Counted from the stretch's first letter, positions 15,427-24,446 are shown. The stretch is 64,000 bases of DNA from Ferrimonas sp048263965 (GCF_048263965.1 NZ_JBLXDO010000003.1:1-64000), one strand, 5' to 3'. Notes: generated by a model not told the origin, from the sequence alone. Translations and numbers: made by a program.

Positions 15427-16650
15427 ATGAGTAAGAGACAACAGATTCCCTCCTCCCTGATAAGCCTGGCTGCCTGGTTGAGCCTGGCCCTGGCGTTCGT
15501 GGTGGGCCAACTTGGCAATCAGCCCGACTACCCGGCACTTCTGGCCAAGAGCTTTCCCGGTGCCCAGTTGGTGGAGCAGGCGGACAACAACGGCGGCCCG
15601 GTCGTACTCGAGTGGGTCAACCGTCAACAGGATCAACCCCAGGTGGTGATCCTTGGAGAGGGGCAGGGCTACGGCGGCCCACTGCAGGTGGCGGTGACCG
15701 CCAGCCGCACCGAGGAGGGGGCCCGGGTTCACGGTGTCCACCTGATCGATCACCGGGAGACCCCACCCTATGTAGAGCGGCTGGTAAAGAAGCAGTTCTT
15801 CCGCCAATTCGCCGGTGCCAGCGTCACCGATGACTTTCTGCTCGACACGGATATCGATTCCTTTTCCGGCGCCACAGTCACTGCCCGGGGCATCAGTCAG
15901 GCGCTGCGAGGATCCCTGCATCTGGGCGCGGTAAAACATCTGGGGCTGGAACCCAGCTGGACTCTGGATCCTTGGGTCTTCGGATGGGAGGAAGCGGGCA
16001 TGCTGCTGCTGGCTCTGGGGGCCGTGGCGGTCAGCGTCGGTGGGCGAAGCAAGCCGATGAGCTGGCTGAAAACGGCGCTTCCCCTGGTTTCCCTGCTGTT
16101 TGTGGGGTTCTACACCAACGCCTCCATCAGCATCGGCAGCCTGGGCAGCATACTGCTTGGCTACCTGCCCAGCATCAAGCAGCACCCCATCTGGTGGATT
16201 CTGATGGGCACCATAGTGCTGGGTGTGGTGTTTATGGGTCGAAACCTCTACTGCAACAAGCTGTGTCCCTATGCCGCGGTGCAATCGCTGCTGCATAAGA
16301 TCACCGGCATCAATATGAAGGCGCCCAGGTGGCTGAACAAGCATGGTCGCGGTCTGGTTCTGGGGATGATCTGGGCCTCGTTGATGCTGATCTTCCTGTC
16401 GCGCCATCCTTCCATGGGGGCTTATGAGCCTTTCTCGATGATGTTTGCCCTCGAGGGGGTTGGCTTGCAGTGGTACATCCTGCCTCTCTCGCTGTTCGGT
16501 ACCTGCTTTGTGCCGGATTTCTGGTGTCGCTACTTCTGCCCCGTGGGTCTGACCATCAATGAGTCGGTGAAACTGCGACGCAAGTGGGTCAATCGATTGA
16601 GCCAGCGTCGACAAGCGGGTCAATCCATCGTCGTGCAAACCAAGGAGTAA
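15427..16650 (+). CDS. rdhC: NosR/NapH-like flavin and iron-sulfur membrane protein RdhC
   Basis: Membrane protein of 407 residues, the probable electron-transfer partner of RdhA. After an N-terminal span, a periplasmic FMN-binding domain (about residues 35-165) carries FSGATVTARG, in which Thr152 is the expected site of covalent flavin attachment. Several membrane spans follow between residues about 185 and 360. Two half motifs, CNKLCP (Cys276, Cys280) and CRYFCP (Cys367, Cys371), lie on the inner side as in NosR, NapH and RdhC polyferredoxin-like proteins. Such proteins are proposed to pass electrons from menaquinol to the periplasmic reductase. It is only two bases from the next small gene. 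Confidence 0.9.
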   Translation: MSKRQQIPSSLISLAAWLSLALAFVVGQLGNQPDYPALLAKSFPGAQLVEQADNNGGPVVLEWVNRQQDQPQVVILGEGQGYGGPLQVAVTASRTEEGARVHGVHLIDHRETPPYVERLVKKQFFRQFAGASVTDDFLLDTDIDSFSGATVTARGISQALRGSLHLGAVKHLGLEPSWTLDPWVFGWEEAGMLLLALGAVAVSVGGRSKPMSWLKTALPLVSLLFVGFYTNASISIGSLGSILLGYLPSIKQHPIWWILMGTIVLGVVFMGRNLYCNKLCPYAAVQSLLHKITGINMKAPRWLNKHGRGLVLGMIWASLMLIFLSRHPSMGAYEPFSMMFALEGVGLQWYILPLSLFGTCFVPDFWCRYFCPVGLTINESVKLRRKWVNRLSQRRQAGQSIVVQTKE

Positions 16651-16652
16651 CC

Positions 16653-16826
16653 ATGTCCAGAGTGAAATCCCGGGGTGACGCTCACCCCATCACCCAGCTG
16701 CTCAGCGTGATCACTTTGGCGCTGGTGCTGCTGTTCTTTGTGGGGTCGGCCGATTCCATTGTCGCCGATGGCGTACTGAGCCGTTTTGCACAGCAGCTTG
16801 GTTGGGCTGAAGGGGGCGTGCAATGA
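16653..16826 (+). CDS. Small single-span membrane protein in the rdh operon
   Basis: A 57-residue protein not recognised as any family. The ATG at 16653 follows CAAGGAG, which overlaps the end of rdhC. It has a positively charged N-terminus (MSRVKSRGDAHP), one clear membrane span at about residues 15-35 (LLSVITLALVLLFFVGS) and a short outside tail ending in GWAEGGVQ. Its stop overlaps the next start as ATGA. By position it could be a small subunit or assembly factor of the RdhABC complex; this is inference from the operon alone. No Cys or His that might bind a cofactor is seen in the mature part. Confidence 0.75.
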   Translation: MSRVKSRGDAHPITQLLSVITLALVLLFFVGSADSIVADGVLSRFAQQLGWAEGGVQ

Positions 16827-17446
16827 GATACGGACCCGAGCGTTGGCTTGCCTGCAACCACTGTGGTGGTGCCCTGAGGTTTCGTGCGCTTCCCCAGGTG
16901 GATGCCCGGTTGGCCCAGCTGTGGAGTGACGGTTATGTGGACAGCCCCTCGGTACCGGAACAGCCTTTGGTGGTGGCCTGTGGTCACTGCCAGGCGGCGG
17001 TATGGCTGCCTGAGCTGGCAGACGCACCGTGCTGTGAAGGGGGGGATTACCGGGCCCTGACCGAGGCGGAGTTGTGGACCCAGGCAGAGGCCTATGGAGA
17101 GGAGCCTTCCGAGCATCAGTTGCATGTGAGGCTGAGGCTCTGGCAGCTGGCCAATCACCGCCATCGCGGCGGCGAGTCACAGGTGACCTGGAGTGAGCGT
17201 GAGCGAGGTAATCTGGAAAGGATCCTGGGGTTGCTGGACCTCTCTTCGGCCACCGAGGTGATGACGGCGGTTGAGGTGTCCAGGCAACTGGGGCTGTTCA
17301 ATCAGGCGTTGGGGCTGCTGGTCCAGCTGGAGGCTGAGTTGCCTTCGGCCCTGGTGACAGAAGTTGAGCAGCGAATCAAGGCCCGGGACTCCAGAGTGTT
17401 TTGCTTTAAAGCCAATGGGGAGGCCAGGCATGATCGCTGCCGCTAA
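16823..17446 (+). CDS. CxxC/CxxC protein of unknown function in the rdh operon
   Basis: Soluble protein of 207 residues, family not recognised. Near the N-terminus CNHCGG (Cys11, Cys14) and CGHCQ (Cys53, Cys56) form a likely zinc ribbon; Cys70-Cys71 may also matter. The C-terminal 100 residues are predicted helical with possible TPR-like repeats (VEVSRQLGLFNQALGLLVQLE). The start overlaps the upstream gene as ATGA and its 3' end overlaps the regulator gene by 17 bases, so it is translated as part of the rdh operon. A maturation, cofactor-loading or signalling role is possible but unsupported. No signal peptide, so it is cytosolic. Confidence 0.75.
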   Translation: MRYGPERWLACNHCGGALRFRALPQVDARLAQLWSDGYVDSPSVPEQPLVVACGHCQAAVWLPELADAPCCEGGDYRALTEAELWTQAEAYGEEPSEHQLHVRLRLWQLANHRHRGGESQVTWSERERGNLERILGLLDLSSATEVMTAVEVSRQLGLFNQALGLLVQLEAELPSALVTEVEQRIKARDSRVFCFKANGEARHDRCR

Positions 17447-18176
17447 ACAGCTTCAGGAGCCGGGCTGCGATCATCAGGGGCTGCAGCAGATGCTGGCCGC
17501 CCTTAATGAGCAGCTGGGATTGGCGGGAATATGGTATTGCTATGACATCGCTCATCCGGGGAAGTGGCGCAAAAGGGTCAAAAGCAGTGACCAGATGATA
17601 CGCAGCTTCGTTCGTCGTCGCCGGCTGTTTGCCAGCAGCGGCACCGCGGCTGAGCTGTGGCAGCAGCAGATGACTCACTATCAAGGTCTGAGTCATGTTC
17701 TCGAAGGGATCTGGAATCAGCAGGTTTACTTCTGGCCCATGCGAGAGTTGCCGCATGCGATGAATCGCCGTCTGACCAAGGCTGGTGTGGAGGCGCTGGT
17801 GACCTTTACCGTCGATTGCCCGCTTTCCCCCGAATTTCGTGGGCGCTTCACCCTGTTGTTACCGGACAGCCAGTCTGTGGCTCAGATCATCGCCACCGCT
17901 GAGGTGGTACAGCGACAACTGCGGGAGCTGCAGGTCAAGATTGCCCTGGAATTCGGTAAGTCCATCAACCCTCTGGTGGATTACAACATCGTCAATCCGT
18001 TGTCGGCCTACATTCTTGGCTTGTTGGCCCAGGGGCAGGACAGGGAGCAGGTTTCCGCCCAGCTCAGGTTGACTCTGCGCGGAGTGGACTACCACGTCAG
18101 CGTGCTCAAAGAGCTGTTGGAGGCCAGGAACATTGCTCAGCTGGTGTATCGTGCGGGGCAGTGCCAACTGATTTGA
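17430..18176 (+). CDS. LuxR-type transcriptional regulator at the end of the rdh operon
   Basis: A 248-residue protein with a C-terminal segment like a LuxR helix-turn-helix: NPLSAYILGLLAQGQDREQV followed by SAQLRLTLRGVDYHVSVLKELL (residues about 192-233), where LLAQG and VDYHV match the family rhythm. The N-terminal 180 residues are unrecognised; the position and size fit an autoinducer-binding-like sensory domain but key motifs are not clear. The ATG at 17430, with GGGGAGG ahead of it, lies inside the preceding gene. Being last in the rdh operon, it is a candidate autoregulator sensing a halogenated ligand. Known rdh regulators are usually CprK (CRP/FNR type), MarR or two-component proteins, so this would be a different design. 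Family call is moderate. Confidence 0.6.
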   Translation: MIAAAKQLQEPGCDHQGLQQMLAALNEQLGLAGIWYCYDIAHPGKWRKRVKSSDQMIRSFVRRRRLFASSGTAAELWQQQMTHYQGLSHVLEGIWNQQVYFWPMRELPHAMNRRLTKAGVEALVTFTVDCPLSPEFRGRFTLLLPDSQSVAQIIATAEVVQRQLRELQVKIALEFGKSINPLVDYNIVNPLSAYILGLLAQGQDREQVSAQLRLTLRGVDYHVSVLKELLEARNIAQLVYRAGQCQLI

Positions 18177-18243
18177 TTTGCTTTACCCAACGGAGTCTAA
18201 ACGCTAGTTTAAATGTTCAGCAATTGAGCAGGGAGAGCCGTTG

Positions 18244-19899
18244 ATGAACCATCCTACAGACCCGAGCACCGCAACCCATGAGGTGTTTAACCAGCCGCCC
18301 GCGCTGGAGAATTACAACCTGTTTGATGCTGATATCCCGCTTCAGGAACTGCTTGCCAGGGAAGGGGGCAGTTGGGGTGAGGAGCGGGTTCGTCACCTCG
18401 GTGCCACCCTGGGACAGAGTGAGTGGATTGCCCGGGGATTTCAGGCAAACGAGCAGATACCCAGATTCCACAGCCACGATCGCTTTGGTCATCGCATTGA
18501 CCTGGTGGAGTTTCACCCCGCCTATCATGAGCTGATGGCATTGGCGGTGGACTCAGGATTGCCCACACTGCCCTGGACGCACCCTCAGCCTGGCGCCCAC
18601 GTGACACGCATGGCACTGAGCTACCTCTACAGTCAGGTGGAGGCGGGCTCAGGCTGTCCCCTGACCATGACCTTTGCGGCGGTTCCCCCCTTACAAAAGC
18701 TCAGCCCCAAAGCCGGCCAGTGGCTGCAAAGACTGCTTCATGGTCGCTATGACCCGGCCAACGCTCCCATAGAGCAGAAGCACGGGGTCACCATAGGGAT
18801 GGCGATGACCGAAAAGCAGGGTGGCACGGATGTGCGGGCCAACACCAGCCGTGCCGATGAGGTTGATGGCGAACTCTATCGCCTCACCGGCCACAAATGG
18901 TTCTGCTCGGCGCCCATGTGCGATGCCTTCCTGGTGCTGGCCCAGGCCCAAGGCGGGCTCACCTGTTTCCTGATGCCCAGGTGGTGTCCTGATGGCAGTA
19001 AAAATGCGCTGCAGATACAGCGCCTGAAAGAGAAGATGGGCAATCGTTCCAATGCCTCCTCCGAGATAGAGTTTCGCGATGCCCTGGCCTGGCGTCTGGG
19101 AGAGGAGGGACGTGGGGTGGCCACCATCATCGAGATGGTGGCATTGACCCGCTACGACTGCATGATTGGTTCCACGGCACTGATGCGCCAGGCGGTGGCC
19201 CAGGTGACTCACCACATTGCTCATCGCAGCGTTCTTGGCAAGCGCCTGATCGATCAACCCCTGATGCAGAATGTGGTGGCAGATCTCTGCCTGGAGGTGG
19301 AGGGCGCCCTGGCGATGACCGGTCGGGTGGCCCGGGCCCTGGACAACCAGGACAGTGAAGCACAGCGGCTGTTGGTGCGCATCACCACCGCCGTGGGTAA
19401 ATACTGGATCTGCAAGAGGGCCACCAGCCAGATAGGGGAGGCCCAGGAGTGCCTGGGTGGCGTTGGTTATGTGGAGGAGAGCATTCTTCCCCGGCTCTAC
19501 CGGGAAGCACCGGTCAACTCCATCTGGGAGGGCAGTGGCAATGTGCAGTGTCTGGACCTGATGCGGGCCATCTCAAAGACGCCAGCGGTGGCCGAGGTCT
19601 TCATGGAGGAGCTGGGGCAGGCCCGTGGGGGGCATCGTCTCTACGATGCTTATCTGGATAGGCTCGGGACCCTGGTGACGGATCTCGGGGATATGGAGTA
19701 CCGCGGCCGCGCGGTGATGGAGCGTCTGGCCCTTGGGTTCCAGGCTGCCCAGCTGATTCGCGCCGGTAATGAAACTGTGGTGGATGCTTTTTGTCGCAGT
19801 CGGCTGGAGCAGAGCCACGGTTACTGTTTTGGCAATCTGCCCAGTGGCATCGATTGTCGGGCCATCATTGAGCGGGCCATACCCATATCCGAATACTAG
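18244..19899 (+). CDS. aidB: AidB-like acyl-CoA dehydrogenase
   Basis: FAD-containing acyl-CoA dehydrogenase homologue of 551 residues in the AidB branch. Segments shared with E. coli AidB include VEAGSGCPLTMTFAA, GMAMTEKQGGTDVRANT, LKEKMGNRSNASSEIEF and GGVGYVEESILPRLYREAPV, then NSIWEGSGNVQCLD. E. coli AidB is part of the adaptive response to alkylating agents and binds DNA through a C-terminal domain; here no ada, alkB or alkA gene is nearby, so the stress link is untested. It begins 67 bases after the rdh-operon regulator, on the same strand, and could be read from that operon. Length is slightly above E. coli AidB (541). Confidence 0.88.
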   Translation: MNHPTDPSTATHEVFNQPPALENYNLFDADIPLQELLAREGGSWGEERVRHLGATLGQSEWIARGFQANEQIPRFHSHDRFGHRIDLVEFHPAYHELMALAVDSGLPTLPWTHPQPGAHVTRMALSYLYSQVEAGSGCPLTMTFAAVPPLQKLSPKAGQWLQRLLHGRYDPANAPIEQKHGVTIGMAMTEKQGGTDVRANTSRADEVDGELYRLTGHKWFCSAPMCDAFLVLAQAQGGLTCFLMPRWCPDGSKNALQIQRLKEKMGNRSNASSEIEFRDALAWRLGEEGRGVATIIEMVALTRYDCMIGSTALMRQAVAQVTHHIAHRSVLGKRLIDQPLMQNVVADLCLEVEGALAMTGRVARALDNQDSEAQRLLVRITTAVGKYWICKRATSQIGEAQECLGGVGYVEESILPRLYREAPVNSIWEGSGNVQCLDLMRAISKTPAVAEVFMEELGQARGGHRLYDAYLDRLGTLVTDLGDMEYRGRAVMERLALGFQAAQLIRAGNETVVDAFCRSRLEQSHGYCFGNLPSGIDCRAIIERAIPISEY

Positions 19900-20049
19900 G
19901 ATAAGGAATTAGACTGCTGGCTGCCTAACCCTGGGATAAACATCACAGCAAAGCAATCTCGGATGAATTCACTGCATATGATGCATCGGTCTAACTGGCT
20001 GATAAACAAGGATTGAGCTACACTCCCGCTCCCTTTTTTTGGGGTTCAG

Positions 20050-21993
20050 ATGAACCTCGTTGATGCAAAGAGCAAGAGTGTAAATGTGAAATCTTTGGGC
20101 TTTAAGCGTTCCATCATCCTGTCGGTTGTATTGTTGGTAACCCTGAGTCTGGTGGCCGCCAACTGGCTCTCCTACCTCAACTTGAAAGCAAGCGTAATTG
20201 ACAGTGTCAATAAGCAATCCATGGCCACGGTTCACTATGAAGCCCTGAATATTGAGACCTGGTTTGCCAGTAAAAGGGACACCATCTCTGCCATGGCAAA
20301 ACACTATCAAGCGGGGCATAGCCCCGAGCAGTACGTTTCTGATGTTCACAAGATGCGCAGCGCCAGCGGTATAGATCAGGTGGTGATCGGGCTGGAAGAT
20401 GGCCGGGCGTTTTCCACCATCCAGGGAGGGTTCTGGAGCGAGGGAATCGCCAATACAGCCTCATATGACCCTCGCCAGCGGGCTTGGTATTCGCAGGCTA
20501 GGGCGTCCGGCGTCCTGGACATTACCGACCCCTATGTGGGTGCTACCAGTGGTAAGCTCCTGGTCGGTGTGGTGAAGAGTGTGGCCGATGGCGTGATTCT
20601 GGGTGATATTGAGCTGAGTGTTCTTCAGAGAACCGTGAAAAGAGTTGATTTCCCCGGAGCCGTTACTGCCATCATGGATGAGCATGGCAAGGCATTGGCA
20701 TCCAACTCGCCAATGCTGACTGAGGGCACCTATTTCCGTGATGTGGGGATGGGTGCGGTGCATGAGGCCATGTTAGCCAAAGAGGAAAACAGCACCGCTT
20801 ATACCCTTGATGGCGTAGAGAAACTGGCTTTTACCAAATCGATCTCACTGGTTAATGGCAAGAGGTGGTATCTGTTTGTTGGCGTGAATAAGTCGGTGGC
20901 TTACGCGTCACTGGACAAGGCGCTGTGGGATGCGCTGATCCTCTCTGCAGTCTTGCTGGCCATTGGTGTTGGCCTGGCTGTGGCCGTTCTCCATGTGCTG
21001 TTTCGGCCGATTCTCTCTCTGAACGAGATGGTCACCGATCTGGCCCAGGGCAATGGCGATCTGACTCGCAGGCTGCCAATCACCGGCAACGACAACCTGG
21101 CGCAAATCGCCGATGGCATTAATCGCTTCATCGGTAATCTGCAAACCATGATGCTGGAGGTGTCCGCAGCCTCGGATCACATCAGCCGCTCGGTTGAGTT
21201 GGTGCAAGCCCAGGCGGAGTCCAACAACGGGGTGCTCAAAACACATACCACAGAGACCGAGCAGATTGTGGCGGCCATTGAGGAGATGAGTGCCACCGCC
21301 AACGATGTGGCTCGTAATGCCGCCGAGGCATCGCGTTTCACCACCGAAACCAATGCTAAGGTTCACGACTCCAAGGCGATCGTTACCTCAGCCACCGAAA
21401 CCGTCTCTCGGTTGGTCAGCGATGTGGACACCACTTCCGACAATATTACCAGCATCGGTAAGGACACCGACGACATTACCTCGGTGCTGAAGGTCATAGG
21501 GGAGATCGCTGACCAGACAAATCTGCTCGCCCTCAATGCCGCCATTGAGGCGGCTCGTGCCGGAGAGCAGGGCCGTGGCTTTGCGGTGGTGGCCGACGAA
21601 GTGCGCGCCCTGGCCGCCCGGACTCAAAGCAGTACCGCAGAGATTGAAGGTACCCTTGGTAAGTTACAACAAGGCACAGGGGCCGCCATCGAGGCGATGG
21701 GCGTGACCAAGAGCAGCTGTGAACAGACCGCTGCAGGCGCCAATGAGGTGTCCAGTGATCTGGATGACATCGTCCAATCGGTGGCTAAGATCAATGATCT
21801 CAATACCCATATTGCTACCGCTGCCGAAGAACAGAGCTCGGTGGCGACGGAGATCAGCCGAAACATCTCCACCATTCGGGAGATCGTGGGAGAGCTGTCT
21901 GCCAACGGTCATGCAACGGAGGCTGAGACCACCAATTTGTCAGCGGCTAACAGCCAGTTGAAGTCCATCGTCGGTCAATTCAAACTGCGCTAA
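20050..21993 (+). CDS. Methyl-accepting chemotaxis protein with Cache sensor
   Basis: Transmembrane chemoreceptor of 647 residues. Order: a 20-residue cytoplasmic start, membrane span 1 (about 20-40), a periplasmic double-Cache domain (about 45-285), span 2 (about 292-314), HAMP (about 315-370), and a long coiled-coil signalling domain. The conserved hairpin tip is intact: IGEIADQTNLLALNAAIEAA (about 481-500), continuing RAGEQGRGFAVVADEVRALA. The Cache region contains the pattern around YDPRQRAWYSQAR and DPYVGATSGKLLVGVVK, typical of receptors for small organic acids or amino acids. It ends IVGQFKLR with no CheR-binding pentapeptide. Monocistronic, with a terminator after it. Confidence 0.93.
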   Translation: MNLVDAKSKSVNVKSLGFKRSIILSVVLLVTLSLVAANWLSYLNLKASVIDSVNKQSMATVHYEALNIETWFASKRDTISAMAKHYQAGHSPEQYVSDVHKMRSASGIDQVVIGLEDGRAFSTIQGGFWSEGIANTASYDPRQRAWYSQARASGVLDITDPYVGATSGKLLVGVVKSVADGVILGDIELSVLQRTVKRVDFPGAVTAIMDEHGKALASNSPMLTEGTYFRDVGMGAVHEAMLAKEENSTAYTLDGVEKLAFTKSISLVNGKRWYLFVGVNKSVAYASLDKALWDALILSAVLLAIGVGLAVAVLHVLFRPILSLNEMVTDLAQGNGDLTRRLPITGNDNLAQIADGINRFIGNLQTMMLEVSAASDHISRSVELVQAQAESNNGVLKTHTTETEQIVAAIEEMSATANDVARNAAEASRFTTETNAKVHDSKAIVTSATETVSRLVSDVDTTSDNITSIGKDTDDITSVLKVIGEIADQTNLLALNAAIEAARAGEQGRGFAVVADEVRALAARTQSSTAEIEGTLGKLQQGTGAAIEAMGVTKSSCEQTAAGANEVSSDLDDIVQSVAKINDLNTHIATAAEEQSSVATEISRNISTIREIVGELSANGHATEAETTNLSAANSQLKSIVGQFKLR

Positions 21994-22014
21994 ATCCACT
22001 TTCCCGGAGTCAAC

Positions 22015-22039
22015 AGGGCCGCTTGTGCGGCCCTTTTTT
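22015..22039 (+). terminator. Terminator after the chemoreceptor gene
   Basis: AGGGCCGC / GCGGCCCT stem with loop TTGT and a following run of Ts. Confidence 0.93.
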
Positions 22040-22218
22040 ATGGGTTCAAGAGGCCGATGCCCCCTGGGATGCCGGATTTGTTCTGGAATACCCAATCTTT
22101 GGGGGCCACCGAGATCAAGGAGCCGTATCTAATTGGTGACAACAGGTTAAGGTGTTGTTTTAATTGATACCCACAAGCTGGCTTGCCAGCCTTTATTCGA
22201 ACAGCAAGGAAGATGATG

Positions 22219-23919
22219 ATGAAAAAACTGGGTTTGTCCGTAATCGCCGCAGCGGTGATCGCAGGAGGGGTCTACATCAATCAGACCCAAACCAGTGGCA
22301 CAGGCATGCTGGAGCAGGTTCCTGCCGACACGGTTTTTTTCGCGGCACAGGTGACGCCCTTTCCATTGCGGGCCCAGCTGGAGCAGTACTCGGCTCCGGT
22401 GATGAGTGAGCAGGAGCTGGCGATGATGAAGCAGGAGCTGGAGGAGATGACTCAACCTTCAGCCCGTTTCCTGATGACCTGGTTTATCCATTATGCAGAG
22501 GCTTTGACCAGTCCGGACCGGTTCATCGAGGATTACGGCCTGGCGGATGAGGTGACGGGTTATACCTATTCGCTGGGAATGATCCCCGTGCTGAAGTCCA
22601 GCCTGGCCCATCCCGACAAGCTGTTTGCCACCCTGGATCGTTTTGAGCAGCAAAGTGGCCAGACCCATGAGATGCGTACCCTAGGTGAGCAACAGGCTCG
22701 GGTCTATCCTCTGGATCTGGATGATACCGGCGAGGTGATCGAGCTGTGGGTGGCTTACCATCAGGGCGAGGCGACTCTGACCCTGGGCGCCCCTTTTCTC
22801 GGGGAGGAGCAGATCAAACAGGCCCTGGGCGTGACCCTGCCAGCCAACTCCCTGGCGGACAGTGGCGAGGTGGCCCAACTCAAGACGCGCAATAGCTTCT
22901 CCAGTGACAACCTGGGCTTCATCAACCATAAGCAACTGGTGACCGGACTGTTCAGCCAGGATGGTAATGAGTTTGCTCGTCAGATGACCAAGCTTATCGA
23001 CAACCCCTCGGAGGTGGTGTCATTCCGCAACCCGGAATGTCTGAGTGAGTGGTCGGCCATTGCCGAGAATTGGCCCCGTACCTCCTTTGAAAATGACTAT
23101 CGTCTGGAGAGCGGCAAACTGGTTGTGGAAGGGCAGATGGTGGTCGAATCCTACAATGGCGTGATTGTCGATGCTCTGACAAAGATGCGGGGTTTCCTGC
23201 CTGATCTCGGCAAAGGCATCGAAGGCCCGTTGCTCAGCGCGGCCCTGGGCATCAACGCGGATAACCTGCAGTCGAGCCTGACGACCATCCGCAATCAGTG
23301 GCTGGAGCAGGAGTACCAGTGTCAGGCCCTGGGCGAGATCCAGGACGAGCTGAAGATGATGCCGCCGGAAACTCTGGGCCTGTTTGCCGGATTCACCGAT
23401 GGGGTGCAGGGCATGAGCCTGAGCATCTTTGACTACGCCCTGGATCAGCAGGGACTCAGCAGCGAGATGATTAAGCGTGTGGATATGCTGATGAGCTTCT
23501 CCGCTAAGGACCCTGGCAAGATTGTCGCTACCGGTGCGGCCGCTTTCCCTCCTTTGGCCGAAATCAAGGTTGCGCCGGGAGAGAAGAAGCAGATGGACCA
23601 GGTGATGGGGCAGCCATTGCCTCAGACCATGACCGTCGAACAGGCAGGTGAGCACCTGTTGATCTACTCCGGCGCTAAATCAGAAGCCGCGGCCCAAAAG
23701 CTGGGCACTCAGCCAGCGAATCCCAACGGCCTGTTCTCCATGGTGTTGGACTACCGGCGCGCCCTTGAGCCCATGATGCAGCTACTCAGTGCCATTGAGC
23801 CAGAAGCGGCCGCAGAACTGGCGACCTACAGCGACATGGATGCGCGCCTGATGATGGAGATGGATGTGGACAGCCGTGGGCTGGTGCTGAGTTACGATCA
23901 GAAACCGACACAGCGTTAG
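22219..23919 (+). CDS. Exported or membrane-anchored protein of unknown function
   Basis: A 566-residue protein whose family I do not recognise. Three ATGs occur in a row (22213, 22216, 22219); AAGGA at 22206-22210 is best spaced for the last. MKKLGLSVIAAAVIAGGVYI is a signal peptide or N-terminal anchor. The rest is soluble, acidic and strand/helix mixed, beginning MLEQVPADTVFFAAQVTPFP. The phrase VPADTVFF recalls DUF3352-type and similar envelope proteins, but I cannot confirm the family. Two cysteines near the middle (NPECLSEW and YQCQALGE) might form a disulfide in the periplasm. Monocistronic, ended by a strong hairpin. Confidence 0.75.
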   Translation: MKKLGLSVIAAAVIAGGVYINQTQTSGTGMLEQVPADTVFFAAQVTPFPLRAQLEQYSAPVMSEQELAMMKQELEEMTQPSARFLMTWFIHYAEALTSPDRFIEDYGLADEVTGYTYSLGMIPVLKSSLAHPDKLFATLDRFEQQSGQTHEMRTLGEQQARVYPLDLDDTGEVIELWVAYHQGEATLTLGAPFLGEEQIKQALGVTLPANSLADSGEVAQLKTRNSFSSDNLGFINHKQLVTGLFSQDGNEFARQMTKLIDNPSEVVSFRNPECLSEWSAIAENWPRTSFENDYRLESGKLVVEGQMVVESYNGVIVDALTKMRGFLPDLGKGIEGPLLSAALGINADNLQSSLTTIRNQWLEQEYQCQALGEIQDELKMMPPETLGLFAGFTDGVQGMSLSIFDYALDQQGLSSEMIKRVDMLMSFSAKDPGKIVATGAAAFPPLAEIKVAPGEKKQMDQVMGQPLPQTMTVEQAGEHLLIYSGAKSEAAAQKLGTQPANPNGLFSMVLDYRRALEPMMQLLSAIEPEAAAELATYSDMDARLMMEMDVDSRGLVLSYDQKPTQR

Positions 23920-23937
23920 TTCCAGCCTCAGGCTCTG

Positions 23938-23978
23938 TGGCCTGATGTCTATAAAGTCGACATCAGGCCATAAATTTT
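23938..23978 (+). terminator. Terminator with a 12-bp perfect stem
   Basis: TGGCCTGATGTC and GACATCAGGCCA pair perfectly around a 9-base loop, followed by TAAATTTTT. It follows the stop of the unknown envelope protein by 18 bases. Confidence 0.85.
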
Positions 23979-24068
23979 TCCACTTTTCTGTCGAAAAACC
24001 ATAGGTAAGATCGGGGGAACTGATGGCCACAGCCCACTGTGGTCTCTCCTTCGGAAAATGTGGAGCCA

Positions 24069-24446
24069 ATGATGACCAGTAAACAATTTCTCACCTTTCA
24101 CAGCACTGTCTACGGCTTCTTTGCCCTGGCGCTACTGCTGATTCCCCTCCAGCTTTGGCCGCTGTATGGGCTGGAGATCGCCGACGGCGATGCCCTGTTT
24201 CTGTCGCAACACAACAGCATCTTTCTTGGCGGCCTCGCGGCGTTGACCTGGTTGTTGCGGGATCTGACCCAGCCCGACACCCTTAAGCGGGTGCTGACCG
24301 GTATCTTGATCACCAACCTGTTCGGAGTCGCCATCACCCTGTATGCCTGTGTCTTGGGTGTGTTTTCCGGTTTCGGTTGGAGCGATCCCGCATTTTTCAC
24401 CTTACTGGCTTTGATGAGCCTAACGCAGTTAAAGAGGCTGGATTAG
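24069..24446 (+). CDS. Small four-span membrane protein of unknown function
   Basis: Integral membrane protein of 125 residues, family not recognised. Start at ATG 24069 or 24072, both preceded by TGGAGCC; an upstream in-frame start at 24039 lacks a ribosome site. Hydrophobic segments lie at about residues 9-29, 45-62, 73-95 and 99-117, joined by short loops, with the positive charges (DTLKRV, QLKRLD) suggesting both termini inside. The pattern resembles small DoxX-like or DUF4345-type membrane proteins, without a clear match. A LysR gene starts 60 bases downstream on the same strand. Confidence 0.7.
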   Translation: MMTSKQFLTFHSTVYGFFALALLLIPLQLWPLYGLEIADGDALFLSQHNSIFLGGLAALTWLLRDLTQPDTLKRVLTGILITNLFGVAITLYACVLGVFSGFGWSDPAFFTLLALMSLTQLKRLD

